From: Oscillospiraceae bacterium
Lineage (GTDB): Bacteria; Bacillota; Clostridia; Oscillospirales; UBA929
Length of the DNA stretch: 41,676 bases
Direction of reading: 5' to 3'
NCBI GenBank assembly: GCA_009782385.1
Contig: WRJE01000012.1
Coordinates: 1-41,676, forward strand
Shown piece by piece: positions 7,453-15,338 of this stretch. A model generated the notes under the pieces. It did no database searches and was not told where the DNA came from. It saw only the letters and a program-made list of their open reading frames with translations. The position numbers were made by a program, and so were the translations under genes. Each line of letters begins with the position of its first letter. Position 1 is the first letter of the stretch.

Positions 7453-8934
7453 ATGAAACGTTTAATTAGTATTATCACGGTTTTAGCTCTAAGTATTACT
7501 TTACTGGCATCATGCGGAAATAACGGCGACAACTCCGCCGCCACTGCCACCCCAACGCAATCCCAAACGGAAGATACTGCGGATAAAAGTCAGGAATCCG
7601 CTGCGGTCGCTTCAACAGACCCATTGGATATGATAACGGAAGGGTATTATGTGTATTCTTTTAACGCGCCGGGGCATGGCGACTTCGTGCAATTTTTCAG
7701 ATTTTACCCTGAAGCTCCCGTGTTAGGTTCGGTTTTCTATGCGGGCTTTACCAACAACAGCTCCCTTTTCGCCGGGACATATACTGTTGAACCGATGGAG
7801 TACAGTTACCGCTGTGCCGTTGACAGGGATAATTCCGTTGCGGAAAATTTTGTAGATGGAGTCGCGCCCTATACCATAACCTTTTACGATTTCAACGGAA
7901 ATGTTTTGGATGCCTGCGGTTTTGACGGCAGTATCCTGTACAACGACATGACGGTAATAAGCGCAATGGGTTCAAGCAGGGTAATGTACCATCATGATAC
8001 CGATGGTCCGGCATCCAAGTTTGCCGGAACTTTTGCCGGAGAAATGGGTGTAACCTATTTGTCCTTTGTCGTGGAGGATGACCCCATAGGCGTGGTAAAC
8101 CTTTTGCATAATCAAACTTATATGGATATGGTGGGTATGCTTATAGAGGGCATTTGGACAATGGAAGCAGGCGCGGGAGGCGGCTTCAATTATAACCTTA
8201 TACCCGAGTTTGACATAGATACCCCGGCTGTGCTGGCGGTTTCGGCGGATACCCTTACGGCGGTATACACCCCCGAAGGCGGTTCTCCAATTAAAATGGT
8301 AAACGTGTCCTCAATGGAAGCTCAGGTGGAACACATATTTACCGGGGAAGCTCATATCGCGGCATACGATACGGATGCGCCTCTTACGCTGAGCCTGTAT
8401 GACGATGGTACGGTCATTTTGGATATGGTGCTGTTTAATAACAATGTAACTGTGGACACCGGAAACTACACCATGGTTAACGACTATACTTTCGGTATCT
8501 CTTTCGATAACGCGGGAGATTTACAAACGGAAATAGATTTCGGCACCTTCGTAATTACCTTGGATTACAAAAGTGAGATGGATCAGATAGGATCTATTGA
8601 AGCAATACTGACCCTCGGAAGCGCGGAGGCCGACAGCGGCGGTGCGGATGAACTGTTTTCATTTGACAGCGGCGAGGGCAGCAGCACAACATTGACACTT
8701 TATGGCGACGGCACATATCGGTTCGGATTCGATGCTTATGGCGTTGAGGAGTTCGGGACATGGATTTTTGAATCCTATAACCTTACGCTCATTCAGGAAA
8801 ACGGCAACGAAATTGTATCCAATATCGGTGAAGGTCACTCCATGATTATAGGATATGTGGCGGTGGTAAGCGACCAACTGGCAGACACCTTTACCGCGCC
8901 TGCGGAGTTATGGGGCGGCGCGTTGGTTAACTGA
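7453..8934 (+). CDS. Uncharacterised accessory lipoprotein 1
   Basis: A 493-residue surface lipoprotein. The signal peptide ends LLASC (Cys21) and is followed by a Ser/Thr/Ala/Gln-rich linker to about residue 55. The rest is beta-rich and looks repetitive, with several units carrying YxDGTxxxDMVLFxNN- or LYGDGTYRFGF-like turns, suggesting stacked beta-sandwich or beta-meander modules. It is homologous to the lipoprotein at 27221: compare GYYVYSFNAPGHGDFVQFFRF with GYFFYNGPRTGDMDSWIRF, and LLHNQTYMDM with LYHNRTFNDY. Both sit just upstream of a terminator and a permease pair, implying a role in glycoside capture or transporter assembly. No family was recognised. Confidence 0.8.
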   Translation: MKRLISIITVLALSITLLASCGNNGDNSAATATPTQSQTEDTADKSQESAAVASTDPLDMITEGYYVYSFNAPGHGDFVQFFRFYPEAPVLGSVFYAGFTNNSSLFAGTYTVEPMEYSYRCAVDRDNSVAENFVDGVAPYTITFYDFNGNVLDACGFDGSILYNDMTVISAMGSSRVMYHHDTDGPASKFAGTFAGEMGVTYLSFVVEDDPIGVVNLLHNQTYMDMVGMLIEGIWTMEAGAGGGFNYNLIPEFDIDTPAVLAVSADTLTAVYTPEGGSPIKMVNVSSMEAQVEHIFTGEAHIAAYDTDAPLTLSLYDDGTVILDMVLFNNNVTVDTGNYTMVNDYTFGISFDNAGDLQTEIDFGTFVITLDYKSEMDQIGSIEAILTLGSAEADSGGADELFSFDSGEGSSTTLTLYGDGTYRFGFDAYGVEEFGTWIFESYNLTLIQENGNEIVSNIGEGHSMIIGYVAVVSDQLADTFTAPAELWGGALVN

Positions 8935-8945
8935 TTAGTGTGCAG

Positions 8946-8980
8946 GAAACCCGCCCGTTGGCACAGGGCGGGTTTCATTT
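8946..8980 (+). terminator. Intrinsic terminator between accessory lipoprotein 1 and permease
   Basis: A perfect 11-bp stem (GAAACCCGCCC / GGGCGGGTTTC) with a 9-nt loop, followed by a short T-rich tail (ATTT). It sits 12 nt after the lipoprotein stop and before the permease start at 9010, with no evident promoter after it. It therefore probably lowers, but does not abolish, permease expression relative to the lipoproteins. Confidence 0.7.
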
Positions 8981-9009
8981 AAGAATAATTTGTTAGAAGG
9001 GGTAGTCGT

Positions 9010-9963
9010 ATGGCAGCTAATAAAATCAAACATAAAAACACCTCCTCAAATGAGCCGCTGTCAAAGGATTTGAAGCGTAATTGGGTGATGTATTTGCTGT
9101 TTATACCTGTGGCGGCATATTTTATCACATTTAATTATATTCCCATGGCCGGTATTGTCATGGCGTTTCAAGATTTCAGCTTTGCCAGAGGTATTTTCGG
9201 CAGCACCTTCGTTGGTTTTGATAATTTTGTGGATTTGTTTACAGGTTCGGCTTTCGGGACGGTTATGCGAAATACCATTGCCATGGCAGCCCTTAACCTT
9301 ACTTTGGGCTTTTTCGCCCCTGTTGTGCTGGCGTTTATTATCTGCGAAACTCCGTATAAAAGATATCGGCGTTTGATTCAAACAGTTTCATATATGCCTT
9401 ACTTTGTAGCGGCTGTAGTTGTAACGCAGTTGGTTAGGGAACTGCTTGGCACAAACGGGGGCGTTACACTCTTCCTGTCCATGTTCGGGCTTGATAAACA
9501 GAACTGGCTGGCCAATCCCAATATACCGGTGTTCTGGCTTATAAATACCTTTACGGATATATGGCAGGGTGCGGGTTTTGGTACAATCGTATATATCGCC
9601 GCCATACATAATATAAGCGGCGACCTTCACGAGGCTGCGGCAATCGACGGCGCGGGACGGTGGATACGGCTTACGAAAATCACATTACCCGGCATATTCC
9701 CAACCATTACTTTATTCTTCGCCCTGCGAATCGGGCTTGTGTTTGTAACGGGATTTGACAAAATCCTATTACTGTATATGCCTACCACATACGCTACCGC
9801 CGATGTGCTGACAACCTATACCTTCCGTATGGCTTTCGGTGCCGGAGGCGGCAATTTCGGACTTTCGGCAGCATCCGGGTTGTTCCAGTCGGCAGTTGGC
9901 ACATTCCTGCTTATTTTCTCTAATTGGCTTAACAGGCGGCTTACTAAAAACTCATTATTCTAA
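9010..9963 (+). CDS. ABC permease, LplB type, system 1
   Basis: A 317-residue inner-membrane subunit with six predicted helices, the first at about 25-42. The cytoplasmic EAA loop that docks the ATPase is present (Glu208 in EAAAIDGAGRWIRLTKITLP). The typical opening RNWVMYLLFIPVAAYFITFNYIPMAG places it in the LplB/YteP group that imports oligosaccharides. RBS GAAGGGG precedes the ATG. Pairs with the permease starting 17 nt downstream. No ATP-binding subunit is present anywhere in the window. Confidence 0.93.
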   Translation: MAANKIKHKNTSSNEPLSKDLKRNWVMYLLFIPVAAYFITFNYIPMAGIVMAFQDFSFARGIFGSTFVGFDNFVDLFTGSAFGTVMRNTIAMAALNLTLGFFAPVVLAFIICETPYKRYRRLIQTVSYMPYFVAAVVVTQLVRELLGTNGGVTLFLSMFGLDKQNWLANPNIPVFWLINTFTDIWQGAGFGTIVYIAAIHNISGDLHEAAAIDGAGRWIRLTKITLPGIFPTITLFFALRIGLVFVTGFDKILLLYMPTTYATADVLTTYTFRMAFGAGGGNFGLSAASGLFQSAVGTFLLIFSNWLNRRLTKNSLF

Positions 9964-9979
9964 AAGGAGACGGGACAAT

Positions 9980-10879
9980 ATGAATAAATATAGAAGACCG
10001 CGCGAAGGCATGGTTGAACATACAGGAGCCTTGTCCCAACTTACCAACTTTATTTTAGCGGCACTGTTGGCCGGTATAGCGTTTTGTGCTTTTGTGCCTC
10101 TGTGGCACGTGCTGATGGCATCTATATCTGAAGGCGAACGAGTACTGGCTCAATCCGGTATTTTGTGGTGTCCCGCAGGTTTCGCAAACCTAAACGGGTA
10201 TCAGTTGATTTTCCAAGATGCCAGCATAGTAAGGGGTTACTTAAATACGATTATGTACGTAGTTCTCGCCACCGGGTTGGGTGTAATAATAAATACTTTG
10301 GGAGCCTATACTCTCAGTCAGCCGTCACGATTCCGTATGATTCTGGTTTTCTTTGTTGTGTTTACCTCACTGTTCAGCGGCGGTCTGGTACCTACTTATA
10401 TGGTAATACGGTCATTGGGAATGGTAGGCACACCCCTGTCGCTGATTATACCCGGATGTACAAATGCCTTCTTTTTACTGATGCTGATGAACGGATTCCG
10501 CCGTGTGCCGGAATCAACGGTAGAATCCGCTAGAATAGACGGTGCCGGACATATAAGGGTTATGTTCCGGATTATGCTGCCCCAAGCTCGCGGTATGTTA
10601 CTGGTAACAATCATCAATTCAGTGGTTATGCAATGGAACTCTTGGTTTCCCGCGTCCATTTATGTCACCAACCAACGGCACTACTGGCCGCTTCAGTTGT
10701 GGATTCGGCAGATTGTGTCTGAAAACGTCAATATCCTTCAATCCGCCAACCCGAATTTTAATCGCTGGCTTATTCAGTACGCGGTAATAATTGCCGCCAC
10801 ACTCCCTATTTTATTAGTGTTCCCATTCTTCCAAAAACAGTTAGAAAAAGGGATGTTGGTCGGTAGCGTTAAAGAATAA
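9980..10879 (+). CDS. ABC permease, YtcP/LplC type, system 1
   Basis: A 299-residue second membrane subunit. Key features are PLWHVLMASISEGE after helix 1, the EAA-like loop ESARIDGAGHIRVMFRIMLPQARG, MQWNSWFPASIYV, and the family's C-terminus LEKGMLVGSVKE. The track ORF begins 47 codons too early, inside the previous gene; the ATG at 9980 follows AAAAGGAGA. It forms the heterodimeric channel with the permease at 9010. The propeller-like gene starts 25 nt after its stop, so the series continues. Confidence 0.92.
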   Translation: MNKYRRPREGMVEHTGALSQLTNFILAALLAGIAFCAFVPLWHVLMASISEGERVLAQSGILWCPAGFANLNGYQLIFQDASIVRGYLNTIMYVVLATGLGVIINTLGAYTLSQPSRFRMILVFFVVFTSLFSGGLVPTYMVIRSLGMVGTPLSLIIPGCTNAFFLLMLMNGFRRVPESTVESARIDGAGHIRVMFRIMLPQARGMLLVTIINSVVMQWNSWFPASIYVTNQRHYWPLQLWIRQIVSENVNILQSANPNFNRWLIQYAVIIAATLPILLVFPFFQKQLEKGMLVGSVKE

Positions 10880-10904
10880 CAATATGAATGCGAGGGTAAA
10901 AGAT

Positions 10905-12443
10905 ATGGTTATAAAAGATGTTAACGGCGTTGGTCGTGTTGAGGTTAAAACACCGGCATTGCCCGATTATATGAAAAGAGTTTCGGGTACATACACCCGT
11001 ACCGGCAAAATCATGGTGAGTTATCGGCGTGATGACCGCCCGGAAGAAAAGGATTATACCTATATCGCCGTAGCTGACGGACATGGATTCCGCGATATTT
11101 TCGCGGGGATAATCCCTGTACATCCCAAAGCTAACGGTATCCGTTATATGGTATACAACGATAACAGGCGTGTCCTGTTGGGAGATTATGTGTTGGAATG
11201 CACGCCTGATATTGATAATTGCGAAAAGGCGGAACTTATCCCAATACAGTACCCTTGGGGTTTGAAAGATGACGAGCGTATTTTTATGAACTGGTCTGAA
11301 ATTATTATTTCACCGGATAACGAGTGCATTTGCTGGACGATTTTATTTAATGGTATGCGGGGAGCCGCTAACGGTTTCGGACAGCTTGTCCGGGAGGACA
11401 AGGTGTATGTTATCAAAAACGCGCAAATCATCAGCAGTACCGCCGCATATGAACCTGACCCGAAGCGGCATGGATATATGTTGGCGAAACCCATGCGTGG
11501 CGGCGAAGTTAAGCAATTTGTAAGGGGCGGCACGGCTATATCTTTGGTTGGCGGCAGTACATCGGCACTGACAGACTCTGTCGTGCAGGACTTATTTTCA
11601 GAAGATATTGAGCAAGTCACCAAACTGCCCGGTTACGAGGAAACTACAATTTTTTCACCTGATGAAAAACTGGGACTTGTAATGAGTACACGGGATTCTA
11701 TGAAAACAAACTGCGCGATTCTGGGACTTTTACCGCGCCCATATGCCATGCTGGTGACAATGGGGATGATTAATGTTGTGTATTTATACTGCGTTGCGGG
11801 GGTGAGGCAATTCCGCAAGGGTAATATAGGACCCGCGTTGATTGAGATTGATAAATCCGTGGCGGGCGGGGACTACCGGGGCGCGGTGTTATGCGACCCG
11901 GAAAGCGAATGGGTATACTGCTCCCCCATGACATGGCATCCGGGCGGCAAAGCCGCAATCTGGCCGGAAGTAAACCGTGGCACACTGGAATACCGTCTGC
12001 GGGTGGCGGAATTGTTGGATTACAAACCGCAAGCTACCATACCCATAAAGAAAACCCCTGTAAATATTTCTTATGGAATCCGTGATGAAAGCGTGCTTTG
12101 GCAAGCGCAAGCCCCGATACCGGAATTAAGAATCGCGGGTAAAGCCGGAGGCGATATGGTTCATAAACGGGAAGGCGGCGTTGCTGAATCAACATTCAAC
12201 CAATTTACCGATGATGGTAAATCTTTCTTTGACGGTTGGGAAAAAAGCGGATTTGATGCTGAGGGCAATGTGTTTTTTGAGGCAGACATGAAAATGTACG
12301 GGGAGCAGGTCGGAGAAATGAAATTTAAGCTCACCTTTACCGCCATGAGCTTTACCGAACCCTGTAAACTCATTAAATCAAAAAGCTATGGTTACGCGGA
12401 ATATTTGAATACCCGGCTTGAAGTTGAAGATATGGAAGAGTAA
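10905..12443 (+). CDS. Uncharacterised propeller-like protein
   Basis: A 512-residue cytosolic protein without signal peptide. Spaced motifs of the S-P-D-E/D type followed by hydrophobic strands (IIISPDNECICW, TIFSPDEKLGLVMS, LCDPESEWVYCSPMTWHPGGKAAIWPE) look like blades of a beta-propeller of the TolB or oligogalacturonate-lyase kind. The last 90 residues (from about FDGWEKSGFDAEGN) look like a separate beta domain. I did not recognise a family. Position between permeases and a rhamnosidase suggests a sugar-active enzyme, for instance a lyase or oxidoreductase-like propeller, but no catalytic set can be named. Start chosen at 10905 because GAGGG precedes it at 8 nt; the upstream ATG at 10884 lacks an RBS. 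Confidence 0.75.
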   Translation: MVIKDVNGVGRVEVKTPALPDYMKRVSGTYTRTGKIMVSYRRDDRPEEKDYTYIAVADGHGFRDIFAGIIPVHPKANGIRYMVYNDNRRVLLGDYVLECTPDIDNCEKAELIPIQYPWGLKDDERIFMNWSEIIISPDNECICWTILFNGMRGAANGFGQLVREDKVYVIKNAQIISSTAAYEPDPKRHGYMLAKPMRGGEVKQFVRGGTAISLVGGSTSALTDSVVQDLFSEDIEQVTKLPGYEETTIFSPDEKLGLVMSTRDSMKTNCAILGLLPRPYAMLVTMGMINVVYLYCVAGVRQFRKGNIGPALIEIDKSVAGGDYRGAVLCDPESEWVYCSPMTWHPGGKAAIWPEVNRGTLEYRLRVAELLDYKPQATIPIKKTPVNISYGIRDESVLWQAQAPIPELRIAGKAGGDMVHKREGGVAESTFNQFTDDGKSFFDGWEKSGFDAEGNVFFEADMKMYGEQVGEMKFKLTFTAMSFTEPCKLIKSKSYGYAEYLNTRLEVEDMEE

Positions 12444-12463
12444 ATAACGAATGGAGTGCGGCA

Positions 12464-15109
12464 ATGAAAGCAGTACAATTAAAAACAGACTACAGGCATT
12501 CTCCCCTAGGTATTGATAATCAAACCCCGCTGTTTTCATGGAAATGTGAAGGGGGAATCAAGCAGTCTGCTTTCCGGGTTTTGGCGAAAGATGAATCCGG
12601 CACGGAAATATTTGACAGCGGTAAAGTGCAGACCGATTCCATGAGATGCCGCTACAGCGGGAATCCACTGGTCAGCAGGCAGCGTGTTACTTGGGGTGTT
12701 ACTCTGTGGGACGAAAAAAAGCGTGAGGAACAATCCGAAATAGCTGCCTTTGATATGGGATTATTAAACCCCGGTGACTGGCAAGCCGACTGGATTTGCG
12801 GCGTGGATACTGACAAGGAAGAACGGCTGCCCGCAGATTATTACAAAAGGGATTTCAATGTATCTAAGCCGATTAAATCAGCCAGACTGTATGCTACCGC
12901 TTGCGGGGTATATACGGCTTTAGTAAACGGTAAACGTGTAAGCGATATTTTAGCTCCCGGATATACGCAGTATGACAAACGCTTGTATTATCAAACTTAT
13001 GATGTAACCAACCTTTTGCTTATGGAGAATAATTCGTTGGAATTTACCGTTGGTGACGGTTGGTATAAGGGTAAGGTAGGCAACGACAACTTGGAATATA
13101 TGTACGGAGGGTATCAAACTAAGTTACTGGCGCAGTTGGAGATTAAATATGAGGACGGAATCCGGGAAGTTATAGGTACGGACAGTCAATTCTTGTGGTG
13201 TAATGACGGTCCTGTGGGTTATAACGATATGAAGGACGGCGAGGTATACAATGCCGGAAAAACACCGTCTTACTCAGCTAACGCCGTGGAAACCGCACAT
13301 AATATACACCCTATTGCCAATTTACATGATGGTATTTTTGAACACGAACGGTTTGTGCCTAAACTGGAAGTCTCACCCTCAGGCAGAAATATACTAAATT
13401 TCGGTCAGAACTTAGCCGGATATGTACGCTTTAAGCCCAACGGAAAACCGGGGGATACCATTACAATAAAAATGTTTGAAATAACTGACCACGGTGAATA
13501 CACCGATGTTAACATACGCAATCCCGCCCTGCCGGATTTTCCCGCAGTACAGCAGATTACATATATCTGCGGGGAGGAAAATAACTGGTTTCAACCGGAT
13601 TTCTTCTGCTCCGGCTTTCAGTACGCTTTGGTAGAAGGTATGGACAGTGTAAATCCGACAGATTTTGAAGCGGTAGCGTTGTATTCAAAAATGAATTTCA
13701 CCGGGCAGTTTTCCTGCTCCAATGAGTCAATCAACAAATTTCTATGCAATACCGTATGGAGCTTAAAAAGCAACTTTGCGGATGTACCCACGGACTGCCC
13801 ACACAGGGAAAAGAACGGTTGGACCGGTGATGCCCAAGTTTTCGCTAAAACTGCCGTCTACTTGGCGGATACCTACGCTTTTTTCCGTAAGTGGCTTAAA
13901 GATGTGCGGGACTGCCAGAGAGAGGATGGGCGTGTAGCCAACGTATGTCCCAAAACCGCCAAGATGGGTATGGCTGATGTGCTGAACGGTTCTGTGGGTT
14001 GGGCGGACGCGGCTGTTATTATTCCATATACCTTATGGAAATCCTACGGGGACATCAACTGCGTTACGGAGAATTACGATTTGATGCACGGTTGGAAGGA
14101 ATATGTAATCAAAGCGGCCTCAGATAAATCTATTTATCAACCGGCGGAGGATGGTTCTCCCCAAAAGCAGATGGAAGCTATAATAAAACCGTTTTTGCTT
14201 CCCTATTCGCCTTATAATCGTTTTATTATCGAGTCCGGTCTGCACTGGGGCGAATGGTGCGAACCCGGCGTGGACAGCATGGCGGGCGGGTATATAGAAA
14301 TAGCGAAACCTAAGCAGGAAGTAACCTGCGCTTATATGCACTATTCCATGACATTGCTTGAGGAAATGCTGCTTGCCATAGATAAAAGCGAAGAGGCGGC
14401 ACAATGCAAGGAATACGCAGACGGCGCGAAGGCGGCGTATAATTTCCACTTTGTAAAAGATAACGACATTGAAGCCCTGCGGCAAGCTCCCTATGTCCGC
14501 GCCCTTGCCCTAGGTTTGCTTGACGGCGAAGCCATTAAAAATGCGGCTCATCGGTTAAATGAAATGGTGGTGAACGGAGGATACAAGGTGGGTACGGGAT
14601 TCCTCTCCACGCCGTTTATATTGCAAGTTCTTATGAAACACGGATATGGGGACACGGCTTACACGATGTTGGAGAACAAAGATGCACCCAGTTGGCTGGC
14701 TATGGTGGAGCAAGGCGCTACAACGGTTTGCGAGCATTACGAAATCTACAACGAAGACGGAAGCCCGAAAAGCATTTCTCTTAACCATTATTCACTCGGA
14801 GCGGTATGCGGGTTTTTATTTGATACGGTGTGCGGTATTAGTGTCGCCGGGGAAAACCGTTTTGTAATTAAACCAATACCGGGTGGCAGTTTGGAATGGG
14901 CGGAAGCAAGTTATGATTCCGTATACGGAAAAGTAACCGGCCGTTGGGAACGGAACGAGAATGGGTATACTCTCAGTTTTGAAATTCCTGCGAATACATC
15001 GGCGGCAATTCACTTGCCGGACGGAAAAGTCTATGAGGCAGGCAGCGGCACTTATACCTATGCGGGACATCATTGGGGTTATAATCAGAAGGAAGGGGCT
15101 GCGCCGTAA
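12464..15109 (+). CDS. Alpha-L-rhamnosidase, GH78 (first)
   Basis: An 881-residue cytoplasmic enzyme that removes terminal alpha-L-rhamnose by inversion. The N-terminal beta domains open with VQLKTDYRHSPLGIDNQTPLFSW, and the (alpha/alpha)6 barrel begins near residue 430. The general-acid region is DCPHREKNGWTGDAQ (Glu449), with HWGEW further on. Length and layout are normal for GH78. GGAG lies 7 nt before the ATG, 20 nt after the propeller gene, so it ends the first operon. Released rhamnose must be metabolised elsewhere: no RhaA/RhaB/RhaD gene is in the window. The two GH78 enzymes here differ in the acidic motif (HREK against QRDERM), suggesting different linkages or aglycones. Confidence 0.93.
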   Translation: MKAVQLKTDYRHSPLGIDNQTPLFSWKCEGGIKQSAFRVLAKDESGTEIFDSGKVQTDSMRCRYSGNPLVSRQRVTWGVTLWDEKKREEQSEIAAFDMGLLNPGDWQADWICGVDTDKEERLPADYYKRDFNVSKPIKSARLYATACGVYTALVNGKRVSDILAPGYTQYDKRLYYQTYDVTNLLLMENNSLEFTVGDGWYKGKVGNDNLEYMYGGYQTKLLAQLEIKYEDGIREVIGTDSQFLWCNDGPVGYNDMKDGEVYNAGKTPSYSANAVETAHNIHPIANLHDGIFEHERFVPKLEVSPSGRNILNFGQNLAGYVRFKPNGKPGDTITIKMFEITDHGEYTDVNIRNPALPDFPAVQQITYICGEENNWFQPDFFCSGFQYALVEGMDSVNPTDFEAVALYSKMNFTGQFSCSNESINKFLCNTVWSLKSNFADVPTDCPHREKNGWTGDAQVFAKTAVYLADTYAFFRKWLKDVRDCQREDGRVANVCPKTAKMGMADVLNGSVGWADAAVIIPYTLWKSYGDINCVTENYDLMHGWKEYVIKAASDKSIYQPAEDGSPQKQMEAIIKPFLLPYSPYNRFIIESGLHWGEWCEPGVDSMAGGYIEIAKPKQEVTCAYMHYSMTLLEEMLLAIDKSEEAAQCKEYADGAKAAYNFHFVKDNDIEALRQAPYVRALALGLLDGEAIKNAAHRLNEMVVNGGYKVGTGFLSTPFILQVLMKHGYGDTAYTMLENKDAPSWLAMVEQGATTVCEHYEIYNEDGSPKSISLNHYSLGAVCGFLFDTVCGISVAGENRFVIKPIPGGSLEWAEASYDSVYGKVTGRWERNENGYTLSFEIPANTSAAIHLPDGKVYEAGSGTYTYAGHHWGYNQKEGAAP

Positions 15110-15210
15110 TAAATCAAAACCACCACATAAACATCAACATCGGGGAGAGTTCGCATTAGTTCCTAATACCTGACGATGAAAATAATTACCGCAAATTTAA
15201 GATACAGCAA

Positions 15211-15271
15211 ACAAATATAGTGATATACAGTTTTGCGATTCTTGTGTAAAATCCAGACACCACTATATAAT
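15211..15271 (+). promoter_or_regulatory. Operator plus promoter of the second GH78 gene
   Basis: ACAAATATAGTGATATAC (15211-15228) is followed by exactly 13 nt and then TTGTGT (15242-15247), an 18-nt spacer and TATAAT (15266-15271). The same 18-bp motif and the same 13-nt distance recur at 18138 and 23759. A site abutting the -35 box is typical for an AraC-family activator. The 5' leader to the start at 15339 is about 60 nt. The stretch 15110-15210 contains nothing else I can identify. Confidence 0.7.
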
Positions 15272-15338
15272 CAATCTTTAAGCCAACATGAAAGAGACAG
15301 TGTATGCGCCTTGGAATGATGAAAAGGAGTTGCGCCGT

